Below are positions 41,001 through 49,314 of a DNA stretch of 64,000 nt, piece by piece; the stretch's first letter is position 1, and each line of letters starts with the position of its first letter. The translations under genes and the position numbers were made by a program. The DNA lies in contig URMK01000002.1 of NCBI GenBank assembly GCA_900548905.1, positions 186,001-250,000 of the forward strand, given 5' to 3'. This DNA comes from an uncultured Lachnospiraceae bacterium (GTDB taxonomy: Bacteria; Bacillota; Clostridia; Lachnospirales; Lachnospiraceae). The notes beneath the pieces are model-generated. The model was not told where the DNA came from and ran no database searches. It saw only the letters and a list, made by a program, of their open reading frames with translations.

Positions 41001-42313
41001 CCGCCATTAAGGCGAAGGAAAAGAAAAAGGAAAAACGCACGATCTCTTCCACCGCCCTGGACAGGGTGATCTTTACGGAAGAAATGCGTAAGGACTACAC
41101 CATTTTGTGTCCGCAGATGTCGCCTATCCATTTTGAACTTCTTGAGGCGGCGTTTAATGCCTGCGGCTACCGTGTGGAGGTCCTTCCCAACGATAACCGC
41201 CATGCCATTGATACCGGCCTGAAATATGTAAACAATGACGCCTGTTATCCTTCTCTATTGGTGGTGGGCCAGATTATGGACGCCCTCCAGTCCGGCAAAT
41301 ATGATTTGCATAAGGTTGCCGTGGTTATGTCTCAGACCGGAGGAGGCTGCAGGGCCACCAACTATGTGGGATTCATCCGCCGGGCCCTTGCCAAAGCCGG
41401 AATGGAACAGGTTCCCGTCATTTCTGTAAATATGGCGGGAATCGAGAGCAATCCCGGTTTTAAACTCAATTTGGATGTACTGCTGCGGGGTGTTTACGGG
41501 GCGGTATTCGGCGACATTTTTATGCGCTGTATATACCGGATGCGTCCATATGAAAAAGAACCAGGCAGCGTCAATGCCTGCCATCGCAAATGGGCGGAAA
41601 CCTGCAAGACCTTCGTGCGTTCCAAACATCCGGGCTTTCATGCGTTTTTCCGTTTATGCAGGGAAATCATTGAAGCTTTTGATGCCATCCCCATTACGGA
41701 TGAAAAGAAGCCCAAGGTAGGTATTGTCGGGGAAATCCTTGTAAAATTCGCCCCTGCCGCCAATAACCATCTGGTGGATCTGCTGGAATCGGAGGGCGCG
41801 GAAGCTGTGGTGCCCGACTTGCTTGATTTTATGTTTTACTGCTTCTACAACCAGCTTTATAAAGCGGAACATCTCGGTACCAGCAAGAAGTCGGCATTTA
41901 CGGCAAAAGCAGGAATCAAGGCCATGCAGTGGGTACGTTCCGGAGCTGCCAAAGCATTCGATAAATCCCGGCATTTCCACGCGCCCGCCAAAATTGACGA
42001 CATCGCCTCCTATGCGGCCCCTATTGTTTCCATCGGCAACCAGACCGGCGAAGGCTGGTTCCTTACCGGCGAAATGGTGGAGCTGATCAAGACGGGAACC
42101 AACAATATCGTATGTACACAGCCTTTTGGCTGTCTGCCCAATCACGTGGTGGGCAAAGGGGTAATCAAGGAACTGCGCAAGCGTTATCCCAAGTCCAATA
42201 TCGTGGCAATTGATTATGATCCCGGAGCCAGCGAGGTAAACCAGCTGAACCGTATCAAATTGATGCTGTCCACTGCCCAGAAAAACCTGCAGATGGAACA
42301 GTCTCCCGAATAA
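38066..42313 (+). CDS. Giant 2-hydroxyacyl-CoA dehydratase activase-like protein (two ATPase domains plus HgdB/DUF2229-like regions)
   Basis: 1415 residues. Two BadF/BcrA/HgdC ATPase domains are seen: GIDIGSTTVKIAILD (residue 10) with ELGGEDAK, GICAGGTGSF and ARCGVFAKSDIQ; and GIDAGSTTTKVALVG (about 327) with DIGGQDMK, NEACSSGCGSF and GTRCTVFMNSK. Each has the two cysteines that bridge a [4Fe-4S] cluster in HgdC. Next come CKGCTNHC (about 608), a DUF2229-like domain (ESIPSESECYPAKLAHG) and HgdB-like regions (NNDACYPSLLVVGQ; CTQPFGCLPNHVVGKGVIKEL). The fusion probably energises electrons with ATP for a difficult reduction; its substrate is unknown. Confidence 0.9.
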   Translation: MSNAMNYTLGIDIGSTTVKIAILDEAHHILFSDYKRHFANIQETLSDLLKDSLSQLGNITLHPMITGSGGLTLANHLGVPFVQEVISVSTALQELAPRTDVAIELGGEDAKIIYFENGNVEQRMNGICAGGTGSFIDQMASLLQTDAAGLNEYAKGYKSLYTIAARCGVFAKSDIQPLINEGATKEDLSASIFQAVVNQTISGLACGKPIRGHVAFLGGPLHFLSELKTAFVRTLKLDEEHTIEADNSHLFAAIGSALNAKEEVYVTLEEMVAKMSSGIKMEFEVERMEPLFSSDGEYEAFHARHDSHCVRTASLEDYVGNCYLGIDAGSTTTKVALVGEDGSLLYSFYSNNNGSPLKTAIGAVQDIYSQLPRSAKIVRSCSTGYGEALMKAAFLLDDGEVETVAHYHAAAFFDPQVDCILDIGGQDMKCIKIKNGTVDSVQLNEACSSGCGSFIETFAKSLNYSVQDFAKAALFAKHPIDLGTRCTVFMNSKVKQAQKEGAEVSDISAGLAYSVIKNALFKVIKVSDASELGNRIVVQGGTFYNDAVLRSFEKIAGCEAVRPDIAGIMGAFGAALIARDNYSAGYQTTMLTIEQINSLEFETSMAKCKGCTNHCRLTINRFSGGRQYISGNRCERGLGKPKNPSQVPNLYEYKLKRLFSYEPLSADKAERGRVGIPRVLNMYENYPFWYTFFTELKYQVVLSPNSTHNIYELGIESIPSESECYPAKLAHGHVSWLIKQGVDFIFYPALFYERNETPDASNHYNCPIVTSYSENIKNNVDEIGRGEAVLRNPFMAFTSLEVAARALVKEFPELPEQEIRRAAEKGWAEMTASREDIKKKGEEVLLFLEETGTQGIVLAGRPYHLDPEINHGIPELITSYGLAVLTEDSISHLGQPERPLIVSDQWMYHSRLYAAAAFVRTRDDLNLIQLNSFGCGLDAVTTDQVNDILSGSGKIYTCLKIDEVNNLGAARIRIRSLLSAIKAKEKKKEKRTISSTALDRVIFTEEMRKDYTILCPQMSPIHFELLEAAFNACGYRVEVLPNDNRHAIDTGLKYVNNDACYPSLLVVGQIMDALQSGKYDLHKVAVVMSQTGGGCRATNYVGFIRRALAKAGMEQVPVISVNMAGIESNPGFKLNLDVLLRGVYGAVFGDIFMRCIYRMRPYEKEPGSVNACHRKWAETCKTFVRSKHPGFHAFFRLCREIIEAFDAIPITDEKKPKVGIVGEILVKFAPAANNHLVDLLESEGAEAVVPDLLDFMFYCFYNQLYKAEHLGTSKKSAFTAKAGIKAMQWVRSGAAKAFDKSRHFHAPAKIDDIASYAAPIVSIGNQTGEGWFLTGEMVELIKTGTNNIVCTQPFGCLPNHVVGKGVIKELRKRYPKSNIVAIDYDPGASEVNQLNRIKLMLSTAQKNLQMEQSPE

Positions 42314-42373
42314 AAAAACTGCATTCCTGTCACGGTGCCCATTCCAGGGACACCGTGCGGAATGCAGTTTTTT
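42312..42373. terminator. Strong bidirectional terminator
   Basis: AAAAAACTGCATTCC and GGAATGCAGTTTTTT form the outer stem, with CACGGTG/CACCGTG inside. It ends the activase and the convergent iron-importer transcripts. Confidence 0.9.
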
Positions 42374-42375
42374 AC

Positions 42376-43173
42376 TTATGATTCTGTTCCCTGAAGCTCA
42401 TAGGTCATGCACACAGGCTTATCCGTCCAGGGATCCCTGGCGATGCAGGCTTTCAGGGAAAACACATCCTTAAGGACCCGGGGCGTCATAATTTCATCCG
42501 GCGAGCCTTCATAACAGATATTTCCCCCGCGCATGGCAATCATACGATGGGAGAATCTGGCTGCCAGGTTCAAATCATGAATTACCAGTGCAATCGTCTT
42601 TCCCTGGGTTTTGTTCAGCTCCTCCAGAAGCTTTAACACCTCCAGCTGATGTGCCATATCCAGATAGGTGGTGGGTTCGTCCAGCAGAATAACCTGGGTA
42701 TCCTGCGCAAGAGCCATGGCAATCCAGGCACGCTGCCGCTGTCCGCCCGACAGCGCATCAATATCCCTGTCCGAAAATTCTTCCATTCCGGTTATGTGCA
42801 TCGCCCACGCAATGGCCTCGTGATCCTCCTTTCGGAGTCTTCCGAACCCCTTTTGATGGGGATATCTTCCATATGCCACCAGTTCGGCCACCGTCAGCCC
42901 TCCCGGGGCCTGCGGCCCCTGAGGCAGAATTGCCATCTGCTTAGCCACCTCCGCCGTAGGCATCCGGGCAATCAGGCCGCCGTCCAGCAGCACCTGTCCG
43001 CTCCGGATGGGAAGCATCCGGGACAACGCTTTCAATAAAGTGGATTTTCCGCATCCGTTTGGCCCGATGATGGACGTGATGCATCCCCGGGGAATTTCCA
43101 CATCCATAGGCGGAATGATAACATTCTGCTGGTAAGCCACCGAGATACGTTCCCCTGTAAGTACAGCATCCAT
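42376..43173 (-). CDS. Iron-siderophore-type ABC transporter ATP-binding protein
   Basis: 265 residues from ATG (MDAVLTGERISVAYQQN) with GGAGGAG upstream; the long upstream frame overlaps the permease and is rejected. Walker A GPNGCGKST, Q-loop, signature LSGGQRQRAWIA, Walker B VILLDEPTTYLD and the switch histidine in VIHDLNLAARFSHR are all present. It is the FecE/FhuC-like ATPase and last gene of the four-gene importer. Confidence 0.94.
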   Translation of the reverse strand: MDAVLTGERISVAYQQNVIIPPMDVEIPRGCITSIIGPNGCGKSTLLKALSRMLPIRSGQVLLDGGLIARMPTAEVAKQMAILPQGPQAPGGLTVAELVAYGRYPHQKGFGRLRKEDHEAIAWAMHITGMEEFSDRDIDALSGGQRQRAWIAMALAQDTQVILLDEPTTYLDMAHQLEVLKLLEELNKTQGKTIALVIHDLNLAARFSHRMIAMRGGNICYEGSPDEIMTPRVLKDVFSLKACIARDPWTDKPVCMTYELQGTES

Positions 43174-43187
43174 ACCACTCTCCTCCT

Positions 43188-44192
43188 TTATGTTTGAATC
43201 AGCAGGTATAAGAAATAAGGCGCCCCGATCACTGCCGCCACAATCCCCACCGGTATTTCGTTTGGGGACAAAAGCGTGCGGGATAGGATATCGGAAAAGG
43301 TCATCAGCACCGCGCCGGAAAGCACCGTTGCAGGAAGCAGCACCCGGTAATCCGGCCCCACCAGGCGGCGGGCCAGATGGGGGCATACCAGTCCGACAAA
43401 GCTCAGTCCGCCGCCCACCGCACAGCACAGGCTGGACATGGCAACGGCCGCCCCCAAAAGCACCGCGGACTGGCGGGGTACATCCGCACCCAGTCCTGTG
43501 GCCGTCTGCCGTCCCAGTGCCAGAACATTCAGGGTCCTGCTTTTATAGAATACAAAGAGAACCAATGCAAGCAGACCGGCGGAAAGAAGGCGAACATTAG
43601 GCCAGGAGGCTCCCCAGATACTCCCTGCCAGCCAGTTTTGTACAAATGCATATTCACTGTCCGACATACGCAGCATCAGCATGGTTGTCACGCTGGAAAG
43701 AGCCGTGGACATGGCGATTCCCACCAGTAAAAGCCTCTTCGGCGACAGACCCTGCCGGGTCATGGCCAGGCGGTAATCCAGAAAAGCTGCCGCCAGGGAA
43801 CCGGCAAAGGCCAGAACAGGTAAAAGGAAGGTAAGTTTCAGGCCGCTTTGCGGGAAAAAGACCAGGAAAGCTGCCACAAACAGTCCCGCCCCCGCGTTTA
43901 CGCCCAGTATGCCCGGTTCTGCCATTTCATTGCGGGATACGCCCTGTATGACACAGCCGGATACCGAAAGCCCCACTCCCACCAGCAGGCTGGTAAGTAT
44001 CCGGGGTAGCCGCAGGTTCAGCAGTGTATAGCGAAGGCTTTTTGCCCCTTCTCCCCTTATTATCTGCCAGAGTTCCTCCAGGCTTATCTGTCTGTAGCCT
44101 GCGTTGATATCCATCCATATACCGGCGGCAAGCAGTACCGCAAGGATACCCATAACGGCGCCTGTACGCAGTTTTCGTCCGGATTCAGTCAA
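43188..44192 (-). CDS. Iron-siderophore-type ABC transporter permease (FecCD family), second copy
   Basis: 334 residues starting at TTG, seven bases after GGAGGGG and overlapping the end of the preceding permease gene; no ATG gives a usual length. About nine to ten membrane segments; FecCD signatures LRLPRILTSLLVGVGLSVSGCVIQGVSRNEMAEPGILGVNAGAG and GGGLSFVGLVCPHLARRLVGPDYR are intact. It forms the channel with the other permease. Confidence 0.92.
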   Translation of the reverse strand: MTESGRKLRTGAVMGILAVLLAAGIWMDINAGYRQISLEELWQIIRGEGAKSLRYTLLNLRLPRILTSLLVGVGLSVSGCVIQGVSRNEMAEPGILGVNAGAGLFVAAFLVFFPQSGLKLTFLLPVLAFAGSLAAAFLDYRLAMTRQGLSPKRLLLVGIAMSTALSSVTTMLMLRMSDSEYAFVQNWLAGSIWGASWPNVRLLSAGLLALVLFVFYKSRTLNVLALGRQTATGLGADVPRQSAVLLGAAVAMSSLCCAVGGGLSFVGLVCPHLARRLVGPDYRVLLPATVLSGAVLMTFSDILSRTLLSPNEIPVGIVAAVIGAPYFLYLLIQT

Positions 44193-45192
44193 ACGCTTTC
44201 CCCTCCTTTCGGGCCGTCCAGATAAAGAACGGCACACCGATTACTGCGAATACCAGACCTATCGGCGTTTCACCGGGTGCATTCACAACACGGGATACGA
44301 TATCTGCTGCAAGCATAAAAAACGCGCCTGCTGCCATAGTACAGGGAATGATGCTGCGGTAATCCGATCCCACAAAAAAACGGACTACATGAGGGACCAT
44401 CAATCCCACAAAGGCGACGGGACCGGCCAAAGCGACAGCACCTCCGGCCAGCAGCAGTACCACAAAGAGGCAGAGCAGCCGGGAACGTTCCACCCGTAAT
44501 CCAAGACCTCTGGCGGCATCCTCTCCCAGGCTGAGCATGGATACCCGGCCGGAAAGCGCCAGAGCCGCCAAAAGCCCTGCCAGAATCACCGGACCGGCCA
44601 ACTGCAGCTGGCGGGTGCGGATTCCCGCCACCCCGCCGGCGGTCCAAAAGGTGAGATCATAGCCTATATTATAGAAGATCGATACACCCTGGCTGAGGGA
44701 AGAGAGAAAAATACTGACCGCGCTGCCTGCCAGCACCAGCCGCACCGGATCTGTTTTCCTCCGTTTCAGACTCATCAGTCCATACACAGCCGTCATCGCG
44801 GCCGCGGCCCCCAGGAAGGAGAAACCTACCACTCCCGTAAAGCCCAGTCCCGGCAAAAAGGCAAGACAAAGTGCCAGTGCAAAGGACGCGCCGGCATTGA
44901 TCCCCAGAAGACCGGAATCCGCCAGCGGATTCCGGGTCACTCCCTGCATTATAGCCCCGGCGGAGGCGAAGGAAGCCCCCACCAGCATACAGCCCAGGGT
45001 CCGCGGGATCCGCAGTTCCTGTATGACGATATGCTGCCTGTTTGTCATATCGGGATGAAAAACGGCTTCCAATACCTGCTTCGCAGGAATGCCGGTGCTG
45101 CCATACAGCACGGAGAGCGCCGCAGTTATGATAACCGCAATACTCCCCGCCAGCAGGAACCAAATCCTTTTCCTGTGTCCGCCCGCTTTCAT
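44185..45192 (-). CDS. Iron-siderophore-type ABC transporter permease (FecCD family), first copy
   Basis: 335 residues with about ten membrane segments. Signatures include LRIPRTLGCMLVGASFASAGAIMQGVTRNPLADSGLLGINAGAS and GPVAFVGLMVPHVVRFFVGSDYRS, the latter containing the coupling helix that meets the ATPase. Its ATG overlaps the binding-protein stop (ATGA), so the subunits are translationally coupled. Confidence 0.94.
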   Translation of the reverse strand: MKAGGHRKRIWFLLAGSIAVIITAALSVLYGSTGIPAKQVLEAVFHPDMTNRQHIVIQELRIPRTLGCMLVGASFASAGAIMQGVTRNPLADSGLLGINAGASFALALCLAFLPGLGFTGVVGFSFLGAAAAMTAVYGLMSLKRRKTDPVRLVLAGSAVSIFLSSLSQGVSIFYNIGYDLTFWTAGGVAGIRTRQLQLAGPVILAGLLAALALSGRVSMLSLGEDAARGLGLRVERSRLLCLFVVLLLAGGAVALAGPVAFVGLMVPHVVRFFVGSDYRSIIPCTMAAGAFFMLAADIVSRVVNAPGETPIGLVFAVIGVPFFIWTARKEGKAFD

Positions 45193-46136
45193 TCCTGTTC
45201 CCCAAAGCTGCGGAAAAATTCCACAAAGATATCCAGCTGGGCATTGAGTGTAATAGGATCCCTGTGCATGAACGCCACCTGCTCATAAGGCAGCACACGG
45301 CCTTCCTTCACAGCATCCAGACTGTTCCACAATTTGGAATCCTCTACAAAGGAGCTGTCCGTATCCGCAAGAACGCCATACAGGATGAAGTCACCGGTGT
45401 ACTCCGGCAATGCCTCAAGGGAAACCACTTCATAGGCCGTATCTCCCTCCACCATTTCCTTCTGTACCTTCTCCGGCGCCTTTAATTCCCACATATCATA
45501 CAGGATGGAGCCTCCTCTGGCAAAATGGCTGCCCATGGTATAGATCTGCTGCGGCCATACCTCCACTACAGATACGGTACGCTCCCCTGCAATTTCCCGG
45601 ATTTCTTCCTTTACATCCATTACCCTTTTGTTAAAATCTGTAATATAACTTTCCGCTTCCTCCGCCTTTCCTACCAAATCGGCGATATAACGGAATAAAT
45701 CCTCATCACTGCGGCTGCCGTCCTGAATATATACCGTAGGGGCGATTTCAGAATATTTCTCATAATCGGCTTCCGTAATCGTCACAATCAAATCCGGTTC
45801 TTTTTCAACAATCATTTCCAGCGACGTTTCCGCGCTCACTGTATTCAGTTCCCGGATCCCTTCCGTCCGTCCCTCCAGAAAAGGGTTGGACAGCGAATAA
45901 GGCGACGCGATTACCGGCTTTACATCTACAGCCAGGAATTCACCCAGATAATAATCGGAAACAATAATTTGGGGATCCACAGGAATTTCTACCGGCCCCT
46001 TATCCGTTTCCACCGTACGCATACCTTCTGCCTGCGAAGGATCCGGTGTGCCTGCAGAAGAGGCACACGCTCCCAGCAAACCCGCCAGCATGAATGCTGA
46101 ACATATCAGTAATCCTTTTTCTCTCCTCTTACTCAT
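45189..46136 (-). CDS. Iron-siderophore-type ABC transporter substrate-binding lipoprotein
   Basis: 315 residues from ATG (MSKRREKGLLICSAFMLAGLLGAC); the lipobox is LGAC. Mature protein begins with a low-complexity linker and then the class III binding-protein fold: VEIPVDPQIIVSDYYLGEFLAVDVKPVIAS and the long helix near VMDVKEEIREIAGERTVSVVEVWP. No haem or cobalamin hallmark is seen, so ferric siderophore is the best guess, supported by a DtxR-like operator upstream. Confidence 0.92.
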   Translation of the reverse strand: MSKRREKGLLICSAFMLAGLLGACASSAGTPDPSQAEGMRTVETDKGPVEIPVDPQIIVSDYYLGEFLAVDVKPVIASPYSLSNPFLEGRTEGIRELNTVSAETSLEMIVEKEPDLIVTITEADYEKYSEIAPTVYIQDGSRSDEDLFRYIADLVGKAEEAESYITDFNKRVMDVKEEIREIAGERTVSVVEVWPQQIYTMGSHFARGGSILYDMWELKAPEKVQKEMVEGDTAYEVVSLEALPEYTGDFILYGVLADTDSSFVEDSKLWNSLDAVKEGRVLPYEQVAFMHRDPITLNAQLDIFVEFFRSFGEQE

Positions 46137-46192
46137 CCTTACCAACACCCTTTCTATTTTACCGTCCGGCATATACTGCCAGTATTTGGTTT

Positions 46193-46213
46193 GGTTAAAC
46201 TAACCCGCGTTAG
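46193..46213. promoter_or_regulatory. DtxR/IdeR-like iron operator
   Basis: Overlapping dyads GGTTA-N3-TAACC (46193-46205) and CTAAC-N4-GTTAG (46200-46213) sit around the predicted start site of the importer. The half-sites match the TTAGGTTAG family of DtxR-type repressors. Identification of the regulator is inference. Confidence 0.55.
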
Positions 46214-46215
46214 TC

Positions 46216-46244
46216 ATACTATCATGTTTAAAGAGAAAAGGCAA
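46216..46244 (-). promoter_or_regulatory. Promoter of the iron importer operon
   Basis: TTGCCT, 17 bases, TAGTAT on the minus strand, about 80 bases before the lipoprotein ATG and just upstream of the DtxR-like dyads. Confidence 0.65.
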
Positions 46245-46381
46245 TATATTTTATAAAATATACCCGATTGGAATTGCCAGTTTTGTTAAAGCCTTCCGGC
46301 AGACCCTATGGGAAAACCCCTCTGGAATTCCGCCGGGACGATACTTCTTATCATGCGTGTGAAGAAAAATGACCGTCTGTG

Positions 46382-48406
46382 TCATGCCCGGACGATTTTA
46401 AAATAAATTTTCGCCGTAAGGCGGTACACCAGCAGGTAGGACAATGCGAAAAGGAATACGGAAAGCAGGGTAAATACTGCAAACAGGCCGATATTGGTCA
46501 TCCCAAAAACCGTCATCATTTTACACAGCTGGGGGAAGGCCACAGCAATATGGATCACCGCCATTCCCAACGGAAGGAAAAAGACCAGGAGAACCTGTCT
46601 GGTAATTGTTTTCCTCGCTTCTTTCGCGCTCATGCCCACTTTTTCCATGATTTGGAAGCGTTCCCTGTCATCGTACCCTTCTGTTATCTGTTTGTAGTAA
46701 ATAATGAGTACCGTTGCCGTCAGGAACAAAACAATGAAAAAGATCCCCACAAAAAGAATGCTGCCGTAGAGTTCATAAAATTCCGCCCTGACCTGGCTTT
46801 TCACATAGATACGGGTAATTCCCGGAATTTCGGCTGCCGCACGGCTTTCGAAGGCCGTCACAGCATCCGTTCCTCCCTCCACATCAAAAAATAAATTATA
46901 ATAGATGTAGGCAGGAAATCTTCCTTCCTGGGCCTGCGCATTGCTGGCCGCGGACAGTCTGCCCATATCCTGCAAGCCGGGGACAATGAATACATGCAGT
47001 TCCACAGACGATCCAAAACCCAGGAACTGTGTAATGTCCGATTCCCTGAACGGTTCCTCTTTCAGCTGTTCCCGGATCCGGTATTTTTCACCGCAGATCT
47101 CCACTTCCCCCGCCAGGGGATCTCCCGTGGTAAGGTGCAATACCTCTCCTTCCTCCAGCACATGGTTTTGACCATAAAGACGGTTATAGTCGTCCAGCGG
47201 CAGGATGGATATCATACTTGTTCTTCCGTTGTCCTCAAAAGCGGTGCTGAAGCGGTTGTTCTTATAAGATGCACCAAAGGACAGCAGGTACAGCTCCATT
47301 TGTTTCTTTGCCGTACAGCCCGTGGATACGGAAAGGGCCTCCGCGGCCGCCTTCATGCCGGCAGGTACGGTACTTTCCATAGAACCGCCTCCCTCTGTCA
47401 GCTCCGGCAGTGCGGCATACAGATTGATTTCCCTGGGGAACTGGTTCTTCAGCATATCTTCTTCCCCTGCGTATAAGCTCAGGCAGCTGGAAAGGGTTAC
47501 CAGAACCGCCGTGGACAGAATACAGATACTCGCCAATCCGGCGGCGTTCTGCTTCATCCGGTAAATCATTCCTGAAACCGAAACGAAATTTTCCGGCCTG
47601 TAATAAAAGGATTTCTTTTTCCGTAACGTTTTCAGCAAAGCGATGGTGCCCGCCTGGAACAGACAATAGGTGCCGATAATGACAAGAATAACAGCCGGAA
47701 AAAAAGCCATGAACGCATCGGATGCCGTATAGGTGGTCAGCGCTTTCACATAACCTGCCCCCAATGAAGCCGCACCGATAAGGGCAAGGAACCATCTGGT
47801 TTTCGGTTCCCGTTCCCCTTCCCTGCTGCTCCTTAAAAGCTCGGTGGGATTCGCTCTGAACACGCTGTAAATATCATAAACAAGGACAAAACTGAAACAA
47901 ACGAGATAAATCAGACAGGTTTCCCCTACTGCCTGAACGGGGATCCGGAACGTGAGCCTTCCGGGCAGCCCCGCAAATTTCAGCAGGAGCAGGAACATCA
48001 GCTGACTGAACAGGGCGCCTCCCCCGATACCGGCCAGAAGGCTTATCAGCATGCCCAGGAATACCTCCCAGAACAGGACAAAAGCCAGATGCTTTTTTTC
48101 CATCCCCAGAATACAGAACAGGCCGAATTCCTTTTTTCTGCGTTTCATAATAAAACTGTTAATATAAAATAATATGATAAAGACAAACAGGATGCAGATA
48201 AAAAAACAGATTCGGACAAGCATATGCATGATATCCCCGCCCTCCATACCGCTGTCCGCCACCATGGCGGCTACGGAATTGAGGACATAAAGAAGTCCGG
48301 CCATCAGACTTCCGGCAAACAAATACGGATAATAGATGCTGCTGTTCTTTTTCACATTTGTTCCGGCCAGACGGGGATAAAACAGAAGGTTATGCAAGGT
48401 ATTCAT
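46382..48406 (-). CDS. BceB-type ABC transporter permease (FtsX family)
   Basis: 674 residues with the BceB layout: one N-terminal and three membrane helices, more helices to about 310, a large extracellular domain (about 330-530), then helices to the end. MKRRKKEFGLFCILGMEKKHLAFVLFWEVFLGMLISLLAG is the characteristic cytoplasmic FtsX segment. Such transporters detect and relieve cell-wall-active peptides such as bacitracin or lantibiotics. It follows the ATPase gene by one base. The target peptide is not predictable from sequence. Confidence 0.92.
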   Translation of the reverse strand: MNTLHNLLFYPRLAGTNVKKNSSIYYPYLFAGSLMAGLLYVLNSVAAMVADSGMEGGDIMHMLVRICFFICILFVFIILFYINSFIMKRRKKEFGLFCILGMEKKHLAFVLFWEVFLGMLISLLAGIGGGALFSQLMFLLLLKFAGLPGRLTFRIPVQAVGETCLIYLVCFSFVLVYDIYSVFRANPTELLRSSREGEREPKTRWFLALIGAASLGAGYVKALTTYTASDAFMAFFPAVILVIIGTYCLFQAGTIALLKTLRKKKSFYYRPENFVSVSGMIYRMKQNAAGLASICILSTAVLVTLSSCLSLYAGEEDMLKNQFPREINLYAALPELTEGGGSMESTVPAGMKAAAEALSVSTGCTAKKQMELYLLSFGASYKNNRFSTAFEDNGRTSMISILPLDDYNRLYGQNHVLEEGEVLHLTTGDPLAGEVEICGEKYRIREQLKEEPFRESDITQFLGFGSSVELHVFIVPGLQDMGRLSAASNAQAQEGRFPAYIYYNLFFDVEGGTDAVTAFESRAAAEIPGITRIYVKSQVRAEFYELYGSILFVGIFFIVLFLTATVLIIYYKQITEGYDDRERFQIMEKVGMSAKEARKTITRQVLLVFFLPLGMAVIHIAVAFPQLCKMMTVFGMTNIGLFAVFTLLSVFLFALSYLLVYRLTAKIYFKIVRA

Positions 48407-48407
48407 A

Positions 48408-49172
48408 TCACGCCTCCTCTCTGCCTGTGGCCAGAACGGTTAGGGTATCGGATATTTTCTGGTACATCTCTTCGTTGGAGCCATCCCCCCGGTAGAGCTG
48501 GTGGAATATTATTCCGTCCTTGATAAAAAGAACACGGCCCGCATGACTCGCCGCCCGGATGCTGTGGGTCACCATAAAGACCGTCTGCCCGCTTTTATTA
48601 ATTTCCTCAAACATCCCAAGCAGGCCGTCTGCGGCCCGGGAGTCAAGGGCCCCGGTAGGCTCATCGGCAAGGAGAATCCGCGGCCCGGTGATTAAGGCTC
48701 TGGCTACAGCCGCCCGCTGTTTCTGTCCTCCGGACACTTCATAAGGGTATTTCTCCAGCAGTTCCCCGATTTCCAGCTTCCGTGCCAGCGGCTTCAGCCT
48801 CTCTTCCATCTCTTTATAATCTTTTCTGGCCAGTACCATGGGCAGGAAAATATTATCCTTAAGGGAAAAGGTATCCAGCAGATTAAAATCCTGGAATACG
48901 AACCCCAGGTTGTCCCTCCGGTAAGCCGCCATTCGGCTGTCAGGTACTGCCGACATATCTGTTCCGTCAAGCAGTACCTTTCCGCCTGTAGGCCGGTCCA
49001 GGGCCGCAAGGATATTCAGCAGGGTGGTTTTTCCGGAACCCGACTCTCCCATAATTGCCACATACTCGCCCTTTTCCACGGAAAATTCCACATCCGCAAG
49101 GGCTTCCACCTTTGCTCCGCCGAACCGTGTGGTATATATTTTTTTCAGATGCTTAACTTCCAACAGTGCCAT
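48408..49172 (-). CDS. BceA-type ABC transporter ATP-binding protein
   Basis: 254 residues from the second ATG (MALLEVKHLKKIYTTRFGGAKVEALADVEF), which has GGAGG five bases upstream; the first ATG would leave the ribosome site inside the gene. Walker A GESGSGKTT, signature VSGGQKQRAAVARAL, Walker B ILLADEPTGALD and the switch histidine in VTHSIRAASHAGR are intact. It is the MacB/LolD-like partner of the adjacent permease. Confidence 0.94.
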   Translation of the reverse strand: MALLEVKHLKKIYTTRFGGAKVEALADVEFSVEKGEYVAIMGESGSGKTTLLNILAALDRPTGGKVLLDGTDMSAVPDSRMAAYRRDNLGFVFQDFNLLDTFSLKDNIFLPMVLARKDYKEMEERLKPLARKLEIGELLEKYPYEVSGGQKQRAAVARALITGPRILLADEPTGALDSRAADGLLGMFEEINKSGQTVFMVTHSIRAASHAGRVLFIKDGIIFHQLYRGDGSNEEMYQKISDTLTVLATGREEA

Positions 49173-49230
49173 CTTATCCTCCATTCTGCCTTATTGACTT
49201 TGGCTACGCCGCAGCTGCGTTACGCCTTTT

Positions 49231-49259
49231 ATTATAAGGATACAAAAAAAAGGATTCCA
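49231..49259 (-). promoter_or_regulatory. Promoter of bceAB-like genes
   Basis: Weak -35 TGGAAT, 17 bases, TATAAT on the minus strand. The poor -35 and the repeats just upstream fit a promoter that needs an activator. Confidence 0.55.
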
Positions 49260-49267
49260 TCGATCTG

Positions 49268-49306
49268 CCTTACATTTTCACCGGCAACCTTACATTCCTG
49301 TAAGGT
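49268..49306. promoter_or_regulatory. Candidate BceR operator: repeated CCTTACATT and inverted repeat
   Basis: CCTTACATT occurs twice 20 bp apart (49268 and 49288), and the second copy is part of ACCTTAC-N6-GTAAGGT (49287-49306). The sites fall about 45-75 bases upstream of the predicted start of the transporter transcript, the usual location for an OmpR-type activator. Confidence 0.55.
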
Positions 49307-49314
49307 ACGGACGG

